This document shows positions 36,677-45,405 of a stretch of 64,000 bases of DNA, piece after piece. Numbering within the stretch: the first letter of the stretch is position 1; each line of letters opens with the position of its first letter. Below the pieces are notes generated by a model. The model made no database searches, was not told where the DNA came from, and saw only the letters and a list, made by a program, of their open reading frames with translations. The DNA is from Nonomuraea maritima (GTDB lineage: Bacteria; Actinomycetota; Actinomycetes; Streptosporangiales; Streptosporangiaceae), in the NCBI RefSeq assembly GCF_900100395.1, contig NZ_FNFB01000001.1:186001-250000 (forward strand), in the 5' to 3' direction. Both the position numbers and the translations under genes were made by a program.

Positions 36677-36701
36677 ATGAACGAATTTTTAATTCAGTCA
36701 T
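36665..36701 (+). promoter_or_regulatory. Leaderless sigma-70-like promoter with overlapping TetR operator
   Basis: Minus-35 TTGACG (36665-36670), 17-base spacer, minus-10 TTTAAT (36688-36693); a start 7 bases later falls on the ATG at 36700, which has no ribosome site. The minus-10 box lies inside a palindrome: GAATT-TTT-AATTC (36683-36695), extended outward by ATGA at 36677 and TCAT at 36698-36701. Binding there would block polymerase and the first codon, so the TetR gene that follows is probably self-repressed, together with the ferredoxin and P450 genes. Confidence 0.8.
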
Positions 36702-37317
36702 GGGACGTATCGCCGGCGTCACCGCCGCCGAGACGCGTGAGCGGTTGCTGCTCGCGGCCGCCGACGCCTTCGCCGCGCGCGGGTACGACGGCACGCGGGT
36801 GGCGGACATCGCCGCCGCCGCGGGCGTGAGCAACGGCGCCCTCTACGCGCACTTCGGTTCCAAGGCCGAGCTGCTGGTGGCGGCGCTGCGCACGCACGGG
36901 CAACGGCTGCTGGCCGACATGCTCGCCGCCCACCCCGACCGTTCGGCCACCGAGGTGCTCCTCGCCACCGGGCGGCAGCTGTCGCGCGCCCGCGAGAGCC
37001 GCGGCTACCTCATCGTGGAGGCGCTGGTCGCGGCCCGCCGCGACGAGGACGTGGCCCGGCCCATGCGCGACTACGTGGGCGAGCACGCCGACTGGATCGC
37101 CGACCTCGTCCGCGTCGGGCAGGACGACCGGGAGCTCGACACCGATCTGTCACCGCGGGCGCTCGCGCACTTCTGCCTGCTGCTCGCGATGGGCAGCGCG
37201 CTCGTGCCGCCGAGCCTGCACGAGGTGGACGAGGACGAGTGGGCCGCGCTGCTGGCCAGGTTCGCCGCCGCCCTCGCCCCCTCCGACACCACCGCACCTA
37301 GGGAGCCAGTCGATTGA
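36700..37317 (+). CDS. TetR-family regulator of the ferredoxin/P450 operon
   Basis: A 205-residue TetR repressor with the helix-turn-helix in VADIAAAAGVSNGALYAHFG (about residues 31-50). The C-terminal half is helical with VEALVAARRDEDVARPM. The start is fixed by the leaderless promoter. Its TGA overlaps the TTG start of the ferredoxin gene, so the three genes 36700-38776 form one coupled operon in which the regulator is made first. Confidence 0.92.
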   Translation: MGRIAGVTAAETRERLLLAAADAFAARGYDGTRVADIAAAAGVSNGALYAHFGSKAELLVAALRTHGQRLLADMLAAHPDRSATEVLLATGRQLSRARESRGYLIVEALVAARRDEDVARPMRDYVGEHADWIADLVRVGQDDRELDTDLSPRALAHFCLLLAMGSALVPPSLHEVDEDEWAALLARFAAALAPSDTTAPREPVD

Positions 37318-37508
37318 AGATTCAGATCAACACCGAACGCTGTCACGGGCACGGCCGCTGCTACACCCTGGCGCCCGAGCTGTTCGGCGAGGACGACGAG
37401 GGGTACGGCGTGGTGCTCGGCGACGGGCACGTGGCGCCGGAGCAGGAGCGGGCGGCGCACCTGGCGATGGTCAACTGTCCGGAGAAGGCGATCGAGGAGC
37501 TGGCATGA
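37314..37508 (+). CDS. Short 3Fe-4S type ferredoxin
   Basis: A 64-residue ferredoxin with the P450-partner pattern: CHGHGRC near residues 10-16 and NCPEKAI near 54, giving three cluster Cys (C10, C16, C54) with His in place of the second Cys of a 4Fe-4S site. It passes electrons to the cytochrome P450 encoded next. It starts with TTG overlapping the TetR stop, with GGGAG 8 bases upstream, and overlaps the P450 ATG by 4 bases. Confidence 0.93.
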   Translation: MKIQINTERCHGHGRCYTLAPELFGEDDEGYGVVLGDGHVAPEQERAAHLAMVNCPEKAIEELA

Positions 37509-38776
37509 CTGTCGACGACCGGTTCACCCGAGGATTACGCGACGCCGGGGACGAGGAGCCGACCGGCGTCCGCAACGAGATCGTCACCGGGCCGGTCTCC
37601 GACTGGGCGACCGACTTCTCGCACATGGAACCGGAGTGGACCAACGACCCCTACCCGATCATCGAGGACCTGCGGGGGCGCTGCCCGGTCGCGCACACCG
37701 ACCGGTTCGGCGGCGGGTGGCTGCCCACCCGCTACGACGACGTCGCCTCGGTCGCGTACGACACCGAGCGGTTCTCCTCGCGGGCGATCATCATGAGCAA
37801 CTTCCGCCCGCCGCGCGACATCGCGCCGATCGGAGGTTCGCCGCCCATCTCCTCCGACCCGCCGTTCCACCACCACGCGCGCAAGCTGCTGCTGCCGGCG
37901 TTCACCAAGACGGCGGTGGCCAGGCGGGAGGAGGCGACGCGGGCGTACTGCCACGCGCTCATCGACGCGCTGGAGGGGCGTGAGGAGGTCGACATCGCCC
38001 GCGACTACGCCCAGCACATCCCGGTACGGGTCATCTCCGACATGCTGGGCTTCCCGCCGGAGGACGGGCCGCGGTTCCGCCGGTTCATCGAGAACGCGCT
38101 CGAAGGCGTCAACCGGATGCCCGAGGAGCGCATGGCGGGCATGAACGAGCTGTTCGACTACCTGCTCGTGCAGATCAACGACCACGTCGCCAACCCGCGC
38201 GACGACCTGACGACGTACCTGATCGAGGCCGAGATCTTCGGCCAGAAGCTGGAGCCGTCGCACGTCGCGGGCACGATGGCGCTGCTGCTCATCGCGGGCA
38301 TCGACACGACGTGGAGCGCCATCGGGGCGTCGCTGTGGCACCTCGCGAAGACGCCCGCCGACCGTGAGCGCCTGGTCGCCGAGCCGCAGCTGCTGCCGAC
38401 CGCGATGGAGGAGTTCCTGCGGGCGTACGCGCCGGTCACGATGGCGCGGCTGGTCAAGGAGGACATGCAGTGGAACGGCGTGCAGATGAACGCCGACGAC
38501 TGGGTGCTGCTGTCGTTCCCGGCGGCGAACCGTGACCCGTCGCAGTTCGAGCGGCCGGACGAGGTCGTCATCGACCGCGAGGTGAACCGGCACGTCGCCT
38601 TCGGCCTGGGCATCCACCGCTGCGTCGGCTCGCACCTGGCGCGCATGGAGCTGCGCGTCGCGCTGGAGGTCTGGATGGAGCGGATCCCCCGGTTCTCCCT
38701 GGTCGACCCGGCGACGGTGACGTGGTCCACCGGGCAGGTGCGCGGCCCGCGCTCCCTGCCGGTCAGGATCGGCTGA
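37505..38776 (+). CDS. Cytochrome P450 monooxygenase
   Basis: A 423-residue soluble bacterial P450. The oxygen-activating I-helix motif AGIDTT is at 264-269, ExxR at 303-306 (EFLR), and the haem-binding loop FGLGIHRCVGSHLAR at 366-380 with Cys373 as ligand. The N-terminus is extended by about 30 residues before DWATDFSHMEPEW, like CYP107/CYP116-related actinobacterial enzymes. Electron supply comes from the coupled ferredoxin; no ferredoxin reductase is nearby. Substrate unknown, but the TetR control suggests an inducible catabolic or detoxifying role. Confidence 0.95.
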   Translation: MTVDDRFTRGLRDAGDEEPTGVRNEIVTGPVSDWATDFSHMEPEWTNDPYPIIEDLRGRCPVAHTDRFGGGWLPTRYDDVASVAYDTERFSSRAIIMSNFRPPRDIAPIGGSPPISSDPPFHHHARKLLLPAFTKTAVARREEATRAYCHALIDALEGREEVDIARDYAQHIPVRVISDMLGFPPEDGPRFRRFIENALEGVNRMPEERMAGMNELFDYLLVQINDHVANPRDDLTTYLIEAEIFGQKLEPSHVAGTMALLLIAGIDTTWSAIGASLWHLAKTPADRERLVAEPQLLPTAMEEFLRAYAPVTMARLVKEDMQWNGVQMNADDWVLLSFPAANRDPSQFERPDEVVIDREVNRHVAFGLGIHRCVGSHLARMELRVALEVWMERIPRFSLVDPATVTWSTGQVRGPRSLPVRIG

Positions 38777-38784
38777 GACGGACC

Positions 38785-39786
38785 TCAGGCGCGGGTCGAG
38801 GCGCGTTCGACCAGGTCGGGCTGGAAGATGACCTGGCGGTGCTCGTGCTCGCCGGGGTTGTTGGCCTCGTCGAGCAGGAGCTTCGCCGCCGTGTGCCCGA
38901 GCTGTTCTCGGGGCTGCCGTACCGACGACAACGGTACGGCGGCCGCCGCGGCGAAGCCGATGTCGTCGTAGCCGAGGATCGCGAGGTCGTCAGGGACGCG
39001 CAGGCCGCGCTGCGCCATCTCCTGCAGCACCCCGAGTGCGACCAGGTCGTTCGCGCAGAACACCGCGGTGGGACGTTCGCCCGGCGGCAGTTCGGCGATC
39101 TCCTTGCCGGCGGTGCGGCCGGTGGCGACGGTCAGGTCGGGCAGCGTGATGACGGTCAGCGTGTCGCCGGGCTCCAGCACGGAGGCGAGTCCCTCGTGCC
39201 GCTGGCGCACCTGCCGCACGCCGGACGGCCCTCCGGCGAAGGCGATGTGGCGGTGGCCGCGCTCGCGCAGGTGCTGTCCGGCGAGCCGGCCGCCGAGCAC
39301 GTCGTCCACGGCGACCGAGCAGCCGTGGGCGTACGGGGCTGAGCTGTCGAAGAGCACCACCGGGATGCCGCGGGCGACGAGCCTGCGGAGCCGCTCCTCC
39401 TCCGCGCTGTCGTTGACCGGCGTGATGAGGGCGCCGAGGGGACGCTGCTCCTCGAACGTCTCCAGCAGCGCGGCCTCGCGGGCGGCGTCCTTGTTGCTGT
39501 TGACCACCATGACGGTGACGTCGGCGTCCAGGGCGGCGGCCTCGACGCCGCGCAGGACGTCGATGAAGAACGGGTTGGCCAGGTCGAGCGCGACCACGCC
39601 GATGGTCCGGCTGCGGCCGGCGCGCAGCTGGCGGGCCGAGCCGTTGCGGACGTATCCCAGCTGCGCGATCGCCTCCTGGACCCGCCGGCGGGTCTCGGGT
39701 GCCACCACCTCGGGCCGGTTGAGCACGTTGCTCACGGTGCCGACGGACACTCCGGCGAGCTGGGCTACCTCTTTGATGCTCGACAT
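38785..39786 (-). CDS. LacI-family transcriptional regulator
   Basis: A 333-residue LacI/GalR repressor. Helix-turn-helix SIKEVAQLAGVSVGTVSNVL at residues 3-22, hinge helix near GSARQLRAGRS, then the periplasmic-binding-protein-like effector domain (TIGVVALDLANPFF; AVFCANDLVALGVL; LAILGYDDIGFAA). It converges on the P450 gene and lies 1 kb from a GH67 alpha-glucuronidase and 8 kb from an oligosaccharide ABC importer. Its likely operators are the palindromes listed at 39887, 47345 and 47494 (inference). Confidence 0.92.
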   Translation of the reverse strand: MSSIKEVAQLAGVSVGTVSNVLNRPEVVAPETRRRVQEAIAQLGYVRNGSARQLRAGRSRTIGVVALDLANPFFIDVLRGVEAAALDADVTVMVVNSNKDAAREAALLETFEEQRPLGALITPVNDSAEEERLRRLVARGIPVVLFDSSAPYAHGCSVAVDDVLGGRLAGQHLRERGHRHIAFAGGPSGVRQVRQRHEGLASVLEPGDTLTVITLPDLTVATGRTAGKEIAELPPGERPTAVFCANDLVALGVLQEMAQRGLRVPDDLAILGYDDIGFAAAAAVPLSSVRQPREQLGHTAAKLLLDEANNPGEHEHRQVIFQPDLVERASTRA

Positions 39787-40116
39787 CGTTCCTCGTGTCC
39801 GGTGCGTGACGCTGGGGGCCGGCGCGGGTGGCAGGCGTGGGTGACAGCGCGGGTGACCGGCGCGGTGATCGGGCGCGCAAGGTGACGGAACGTTCCAGGT
39901 CACGGCGTGTCGAATGGGGATCATAGCGTAGGGATATGAACCGCTTCCTGAGGGTTCGCCACCGGTGGTCACGGGTCCCGTGAACGGCCCGGCGTACGTG
40001 AACTGCGGGGTTCGTGGACTTGACCATCGTCGTCATCCATGCCTAGATCGATAAGTTCATCCCCGAGACCACCCCCGGAGGACCGCGCGCATGGCATCGG
40101 CAGGGATGCGTAGGCC
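39787..40116. other. Intergenic region between divergent lacI-type gene and Pro-rich protein gene
   Basis: About 330 bases without a supported gene. It contains the palindrome at 39887-39896, a ten-base palindrome CCACCGGTGG at 39960-39969 and an AT-richer patch around 39925-39950. A minus-strand open frame across it is only the shadow of the Pro-rich gene's complement. Confidence 0.5.
39887..39896. promoter_or_regulatory. Palindrome GGAACGTTCC, candidate LacI auto-operator
   Basis: A perfect 10-bp palindrome with a central CG, the form favoured by LacI-family proteins, 100 bases upstream of the lacI-type gene. The same core occurs in a 12-bp palindrome at 53009-53020. Confidence 0.5.
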
Positions 40117-40791
40117 GTGCTGACCAACCCCACCCCCACGGGCCCCACCCCCACAGACCCCACCCCCACGGGCCCCGACCACAGGGGCCTCAACGACACC
40201 GGCCCCGCCGGGCCCCCCGCGTCCGGTGACGACGGTGCCGGACGCCGGGGGCGCGGGTTGCGGATCGCCACCGTGCTGGCCGGTGTGATGCAGCTCGCCG
40301 TCGCCGCCATCCTCATCGGGCTGCCGGGCGGCTCCCCCACCCTCACCCTGGTGCCCGGCCCGGAGGACGACCCCGCCGCCGACCCCGTCCGGCGGCCGCA
40401 GGCCGCGCTGCACGCGCGCCCGACCTCCTCCCCGGTCACGTCCGCGCCGGACCTGCCGACGCCGGACGTGCCGGACGAGCCGTCCGCCGGCACCTCGGCC
40501 GTCCCGTCGCCCTCCGCCTCGCCGACGACCCCGGGCGCCGTACGCGGACAGGGCGCGCTGCCGAACCGGAAGGGCGCCTTCCTGCCCCCCGACTCGGTCG
40601 CCCCGGCCGCGCCCTCCAGGAGCCGGACGGTCCCCCGCGCGTACGTGCCGCCCAGCGCGGTGCATCCGTGGTCCGGGCGCACCCGGCGGCCCATGACGGA
40701 GGTCACCCCGCGGCCCGCCGTGCCCCGGAGCACGTTGTGGCCGTATCAGGTGCCGGGGCAGCCCGCGAGGTCCGACACGACCGCCGGATGA
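40117..40791 (+). CDS. Proline-rich single-pass membrane protein
   Basis: A 224-residue protein of unknown function. The first 45 residues are Pro/Thr/Gly-rich, with TPTGP, TPTDP, TPTGP repeats, followed by one membrane helix (IATVLAGVMQLAVAAILIGLP, about residues 50-70) and a long Pro/Ser/Thr-rich outside region ending RSTLWPYQVPGQPARSD. There is no folded domain that I can see. GTG 40117 is the only plausible start. The downstream GH67 gene begins 34 bases later, so they may share a transcript, but a role in sugar use is not evident. Confidence 0.65.
   Translation: MLTNPTPTGPTPTDPTPTGPDHRGLNDTGPAGPPASGDDGAGRRGRGLRIATVLAGVMQLAVAAILIGLPGGSPTLTLVPGPEDDPAADPVRRPQAALHARPTSSPVTSAPDLPTPDVPDEPSAGTSAVPSPSASPTTPGAVRGQGALPNRKGAFLPPDSVAPAAPSRSRTVPRAYVPPSAVHPWSGRTRRPMTEVTPRPAVPRSTLWPYQVPGQPARSDTTAG
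40132..40176 (+). repeat. Three 15-base repeats coding TPTGP/TPTDP
   Basis: Three in-frame 15-base units (ACCCCCACGGGCCCC, a middle copy with ACAGAC in place of ACGGGC, then the first again) near the start of the Pro-rich protein gene. Confidence 0.85.
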
Positions 40792-40825
40792 CCGCGGGAC
40801 GGCGACCCACCCTGGCAGGAGCCCC

Positions 40826-42844
40826 GTGAGCACTCCCCATCCGGCCGGTCCCGAGCTGGACGGCGTCCACCCGGCGTGGCTGCCCCAGGAGGCGTTCCGC
40901 GCGATCGGCTCGCGCCGCACGCTCGTGCGGGGCGACGGCGTCCTGGCCGACACCGTGCGGGCGGAGGTCGCCTACGCCTGCGCGCTGCACGGCGGCGTCC
41001 TGCTCACCGACCCAGAAAAACCCCACGACCTCGCCCTCACCGTGGGCGGGGCGCCGCACGCCGGCGAGGAAGGGTTCGTGCTCGCCCGCGCCGACGGCGT
41101 CACGTCGGTGACGGCGGGCGGCCCGGCCGGGCTGCTGTACGGGCTGTTCGAGGTGGTCCGGCGGGGCGAGGCGGCGTTCGGGGCCGACCTCCCCGCCGGG
41201 ACGCACCGGCCCGCGCTGCCCCGGCGCATGCTCGACCACTGGGACAACGTCGACGTGCACCCCGTGATGGGCCAGGTCGAACGCGGGTACGCGGGCGGGT
41301 CGATCTTCTGGCGCGACGGGGAGCCGCGCGCCGACCTGTCCCGGGTGCGCACGTACGGGCGGCTGCTGGCCGCCTGCGGGATCAACGCCGTCGCCGTCAA
41401 CAACGTGAACGTGCACGCCACCGAGGAGCGCCTGCTGACCGACCGGCTCGGCGAGGTGGCCGCGATCGCCGCCGAGCTGCGTCCGTACGGTGTCCGCGTG
41501 CACCTGTCGGTCAGCTTCGCCTCCCCCGTCACGCTCGGCGGGCTGGGCACCGCCGACCCGCTGGACGACGGCGTGCGGGCGTGGTGGGCGCGGACGACCG
41601 AGCGCGTCTACGCGACGGTTCCCGACTTCGGCGGCTACGTCGTCAAGGCCGACTCGGAGGGCAGGCCGGGGCCGTTCGCGTACGGGCGTGACCACGCCGA
41701 CGGCGCCAACGTGCTCGCCGACGCGCTCGCGCCGTTCGGCGGGGTCGTGCACTGGCGGGCCTTCGTCTACGACCACCGCCAGGACTGGCGCGACCGGTCC
41801 ACCGACCGCGCCAGGGCGGCGCACGACCACTTCGCCCCGCTCGACGGACGGTTCCGCGACAACGCGATCGTGCAGGTGAAGTACGGCCCGATCGACTTCC
41901 AGCCGCGCGAGCCCGTGTCGCCGGTCATCGCGGCCGTGCCGCGGACCCGGCTGGCGGTGGAGCTGCAGGTGACGCAGGAGTACACCGGTCAGCAGAAGCA
42001 CGTCTGCTACCTGGCCCCGATGTGGCGGGAGGTGCTCGGGTTCCGCCTCTGGGGTCCGGAGGGGCGTTCGGTGGCCGACGTCGCCACCGGCGGCGGCCTG
42101 GTCGCGGTGTCGAACGTGGGCGACGACCCCTACTGGACGGGCCACCCGCTGGCGCAGGCCAACCTGTACGCGTTCGGCCGGCTCGCCTGGGCGCCTGAGC
42201 TGGACCCGGCCGCCGTCCTCGACGAGTGGATCGGCCTCACCTTCCCGTCCGCCGCGGGCGGGCCGCTGCGGCGCGCGCTGCACGACATCATGGACGGGTC
42301 CTGGCGTACCTACGAGCGGTACACGGCGCCGCTCGGCGTCGGTTTCATGGTCCGTCCCGGCCACCACTACGGCCCGGACGTGGACGGCTACGAGTACACG
42401 CCGTGGGGGACGTACCACTTCGCCGACCGCGACGGCGTGGGCGTCGACCGCACCCGCGCGACCGGCACCGGGTTCACCGGCCAGTACCCGCTGCCGTGGT
42501 CGGAGGTGTACGAGTCGCTCGACACGTGCCCTGACGAGCTGCTGCTGTTCTTCCACCACGTCCCGTACGGCCACGTGCTGAGCGACGGGACGACGGTGAT
42601 CCAGCACATCTACGACACCCACTTCTCGGGCGCGGAGGAGGCGGCGGCGATGCGCGCGACGTGGGAGAAGGCGGCCGCCGCCGACATCACGGGCGAGCCT
42701 GGCGTGCCGGTGGGGCTGCACGCTCGTGTGCGGGAGTTGCTCGACGAGCAGGTGCGCAGCGCGCGGGAGTGGCGCGACCAGGTCAACGCCTACTTCTTCC
42801 GCAAGTCGGGCGTGCCCGACGCCCATGGCCGTCCCCTCCACTGA
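40826..42844 (+). CDS. GH67 alpha-glucuronidase
   Basis: A 672-residue glycoside hydrolase of family 67, which removes 4-O-methylglucuronic acid from the ends of xylo-oligosaccharides. Order of parts: an N-terminal GH67N-like sandwich, the central barrel starting RRMLDHWDNVDV and NAVAVNNVNVHA, the catalytic carboxylates in VKYGPIDFQPREP (Asp) and ELQVTQEYTGQQKH (Glu), and a helical C-terminal domain with WRTYERYTAPLGVGFM. No signal peptide, so it acts on imported oligosaccharides. GTG 40826 has CAGGAG upstream. It is adjacent to a DUF624 protein and an ABC importer on the other strand. Confidence 0.95.
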   Translation: MSTPHPAGPELDGVHPAWLPQEAFRAIGSRRTLVRGDGVLADTVRAEVAYACALHGGVLLTDPEKPHDLALTVGGAPHAGEEGFVLARADGVTSVTAGGPAGLLYGLFEVVRRGEAAFGADLPAGTHRPALPRRMLDHWDNVDVHPVMGQVERGYAGGSIFWRDGEPRADLSRVRTYGRLLAACGINAVAVNNVNVHATEERLLTDRLGEVAAIAAELRPYGVRVHLSVSFASPVTLGGLGTADPLDDGVRAWWARTTERVYATVPDFGGYVVKADSEGRPGPFAYGRDHADGANVLADALAPFGGVVHWRAFVYDHRQDWRDRSTDRARAAHDHFAPLDGRFRDNAIVQVKYGPIDFQPREPVSPVIAAVPRTRLAVELQVTQEYTGQQKHVCYLAPMWREVLGFRLWGPEGRSVADVATGGGLVAVSNVGDDPYWTGHPLAQANLYAFGRLAWAPELDPAAVLDEWIGLTFPSAAGGPLRRALHDIMDGSWRTYERYTAPLGVGFMVRPGHHYGPDVDGYEYTPWGTYHFADRDGVGVDRTRATGTGFTGQYPLPWSEVYESLDTCPDELLLFFHHVPYGHVLSDGTTVIQHIYDTHFSGAEEAAAMRATWEKAAAADITGEPGVPVGLHARVRELLDEQVRSAREWRDQVNAYFFRKSGVPDAHGRPLH

Positions 42845-42859
42845 GCGGCGCCGGCCGGC

Positions 42860-43657
42860 TCAGGCGGTGAACTTCTCCGTGACCTCGGCGATCATGGGGC
42901 GGGCGTTCCAGCGGAACGCCGCGGCGAACACCGAGGCCAGCAGGGCGAGCACCGCCTCGGAGACGGTCAGGACGACGCCGCCCGCGACGACGAGCAGGCA
43001 GAGGTTCGCCAGAGTGGCCCCGGGGAAACGGCCGAGGCCGTACGCCGCCAGCCGGGCCACGTCCACGGTGCGGAACGTGAACAGCGAGGCGATCACGACG
43101 GCGTTGACCACCCACAGCGTGGCGGCCACCGCGATCACGACGAGCAGCGCCGCCCACCAGCCCGGCACCCCGGCGGCGGAGAAGTTGCCCAGGTTGACGC
43201 CGATGACGGTCATCCCGAGCAGCCACGGGGCCCAGAGCTTCATGACGCCCGCCGCGTTGGTCCTGTAACCGCGCCAGAACAGCCGCGCCGGGCTGAGCCC
43301 GGCGAGCTCGCGCTGCCTGCGGTGCAGGGCGTACGTGGCGGCCGACAGCGCGGGACCGAGGGGCAGCAGGCAGACGGCGGCGAGCGGCACGTTGGACGGG
43401 TCACGGTTCAGCAGGACGAGCCCCACCAGGCCCGGGACGGTGGTGAGCAGGAGCAGCAGCTCGACGACCAGCAGGCTGTAGACGAGCGCCGCGGCCCGCG
43501 ACAACGTCCCGGTCCCGAACCGCCGCTCCCCCACCACCGCGCCCTCCGCGGGCCCGCCGCCACGCCCCGGCGTCCCGCCCGGCCCTGCGCCCGGCGCCGC
43601 ACCTGATGACCGTCCCGGAACCCCGCCCGGTCCGCCGCCGCGTGCCGTGTCGTGCAT
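42860..43657 (-). CDS. DUF624 (YesL-like) membrane protein
   Basis: A 265-residue protein with about five membrane helices after a Gly/Pro-rich 45-residue cytoplasmic start. The DUF624 hallmark is the loop between helices 1 and 3, AATYALHRRQRELAG, followed by FWRGYRTNAAG. YesL-type proteins sit in polysaccharide-utilisation ABC operons, and here it closes the operon of solute-binding protein and permeases. Its exact role, perhaps assembly or regulation of the importer, is unknown. Confidence 0.88.
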   Translation of the reverse strand: MHDTARGGGPGGVPGRSSGAAPGAGPGGTPGRGGGPAEGAVVGERRFGTGTLSRAAALVYSLLVVELLLLLTTVPGLVGLVLLNRDPSNVPLAAVCLLPLGPALSAATYALHRRQRELAGLSPARLFWRGYRTNAAGVMKLWAPWLLGMTVIGVNLGNFSAAGVPGWWAALLVVIAVAATLWVVNAVVIASLFTFRTVDVARLAAYGLGRFPGATLANLCLLVVAGGVVLTVSEAVLALLASVFAAAFRWNARPMIAEVTEKFTA

Positions 43658-43725
43658 GGTGCGTCCCTCCTGGTCTGTGGGGGCGCCGGGCGTCCGCGTC
43701 GCGGACGGCCCGGCGGAGGATGCGG

Positions 43726-45360
43726 TCAGCCGTGCTCCTTCTTGAACCGCTCGTAGGCGGTGTTCACGAGGGTGATGTACGACGTGCTGTTCTTGGCCTC
43801 GAGCTCCTTGACGTAGGCGTCCCACTCGTTGATGTCGCGCTCGCCGAGCACGAACCGCAGCGTGTTCTGGGTGACGTGGTCCTTCAGCGCCGTCTCCCAG
43901 AGGGTGGACTGCTCCCGCTCCTCCTCGGTGAACGGGTGCGGCGGCTCGACCGGATAGTCCTGCCTGGCGTTCATGACGTCCTGGTAGGCCACCTCCTCCT
44001 CGGAGAAGGTCGACTGCAGCAGCTTGGTGGGACCGCCGTAGGCGAAGACGCCGTTGCCGAACCCGAAGTCCTTCTGCAGGTGCTTGGGCGCGCCGGCGTT
44101 GAGCCCCACGTAGTCGACGTCGTCGGCCAGCTTGTACGCGCCGCTCGCGTCCTTGGTGAATGTGGTGCCCTCGACGCCCCACTTGGCGAACTCCTGGCCG
44201 GCGTCGGAGTACCAGAGCCAGTCGATGAACTGCATCATGGCGACGAAGTTCTTGTTCTCCAGCGCCGCCTTGGAGATCATGATGCCGTTCTCCAGGCGGC
44301 TGTCGTGCTTGTACTCACCGATCGGGCCGGTGGGCACCGGGATCTTGGCGACCTTGGCGTCGGGGATGTTCTCGGTCAGCGGCCCCCGGTACGAGTTGAT
44401 CAGTTCCTGGGCGTTGCCGCTGATCACGAACGACCTGCCGCTGACGAACTTCTGCTTGGCCGGGTCGTCCTGCTGGGTGAAGCTCTCCGGGTCGAGCAGC
44501 TTCTCCGCGACCAGCTTGCGCAGGTACTCGATCATCTGCCGGTACTGCGGCATGGCCCCGGTGTAGACGAATTTCCCTGCCGCGGCGTCCCAGGTCGCGT
44601 GCTGGTAGTCCCAGCCGCCCTTGGTGCCGTACGCGCGGGCGACGAGCTTGAACAGGTTGCCACCCGGCGTCGGCACGCCCCACCGGTCGGTCATCGGGTA
44701 GCGGTCGGGGTACTTCTCCTTCATCGCCTTGAGCATCGCGTAGAAGTCGTCGTACGTCTTCGGCACCTCGAGGCCGAGCTCCTCCAGGATGTCGGTGCGC
44801 ACCGCGTAGGTGTAGTCGGACCAGCTCTTCTCGTGGATGCCGGGCAACAGGTAGAAGCGCCCGTCCGCCTGCCGCAGGGTGTTCAGCTCGGGTTCGAGCC
44901 GCCACTTGGCGGCCTTGTCCTTGAAGTTCGGCAACAGGTCGAGGTAGTCGCTGACCGGCAGGATCGCGCCGGAGGCGACGAACGCCTCCTCCTGCGGGTG
45001 GTACGTCTTCGGGATGATGAGCGGGGCGTCGCCGGCTCCGATGAGCAGGCCGCGCTTGTTCTCGTAGTCGCTGAGCGGCACGACCGTGGGGTTGAGCGTC
45101 ACGTTGGTGCGCTTGGTGAGCTCCTGCCAGAACAGCCAGTCGTTCTTGATCGGGTAGAACGAGTGGTTGTTGTAGAGGATGGAGAAGTTCACCGGCTCCG
45201 TGGCCTTGAACTGCTGTCCGACGGCGTAGTTCGCCATGGCCCCGGCCCGGTTGGCGGTGCCGGCCTGGCCGGGCGCCGGGGTGTCGTCCGAGCCGCAGCC
45301 CGCGAGCACGAGCGTGAACGCTCCGAGGCCGATGGCCTGGCGCCGCGTGATCTCTCGCAT
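43726..45360 (-). CDS. Oligosaccharide ABC transporter lipoprotein, extracellular solute-binding
   Basis: A 544-residue family 1 solute-binding protein of the LplA/YtcQ type. The signal ends in the lipobox LVLAGC with Cys22 as lipid anchor; a twin Arg (TRRQAIG) precedes the hydrophobic part. The mature protein shows LTKRTNVTLNPTVVPLSD, YAMLKAMKEKYPDRYPMTD and GFGNGVFAYGGPTKLLQS-like text typical of binding proteins for plant oligosaccharides (cited as short landmarks). It captures sugar outside and feeds the two permeases encoded upstream. No ATPase gene is in the operon; a shared MsiK-like ATPase is likely. Confidence 0.93.
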   Translation of the reverse strand: MREITRRQAIGLGAFTLVLAGCGSDDTPAPGQAGTANRAGAMANYAVGQQFKATEPVNFSILYNNHSFYPIKNDWLFWQELTKRTNVTLNPTVVPLSDYENKRGLLIGAGDAPLIIPKTYHPQEEAFVASGAILPVSDYLDLLPNFKDKAAKWRLEPELNTLRQADGRFYLLPGIHEKSWSDYTYAVRTDILEELGLEVPKTYDDFYAMLKAMKEKYPDRYPMTDRWGVPTPGGNLFKLVARAYGTKGGWDYQHATWDAAAGKFVYTGAMPQYRQMIEYLRKLVAEKLLDPESFTQQDDPAKQKFVSGRSFVISGNAQELINSYRGPLTENIPDAKVAKIPVPTGPIGEYKHDSRLENGIMISKAALENKNFVAMMQFIDWLWYSDAGQEFAKWGVEGTTFTKDASGAYKLADDVDYVGLNAGAPKHLQKDFGFGNGVFAYGGPTKLLQSTFSEEEVAYQDVMNARQDYPVEPPHPFTEEEREQSTLWETALKDHVTQNTLRFVLGERDINEWDAYVKELEAKNSTSYITLVNTAYERFKKEHG

Positions 45361-45405
45361 GGGGGGTTCCTTTCCGGTGATTGCGCTGGTGGAGGCGTCG
45401 GAGCG

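Noticed and set aside
40703-42841. A 712-codon minus-strand frame opposite the GH67 gene
   Set aside because: A codon-bias shadow; the GH67 frame contains both catalytic carboxylates and full family order.
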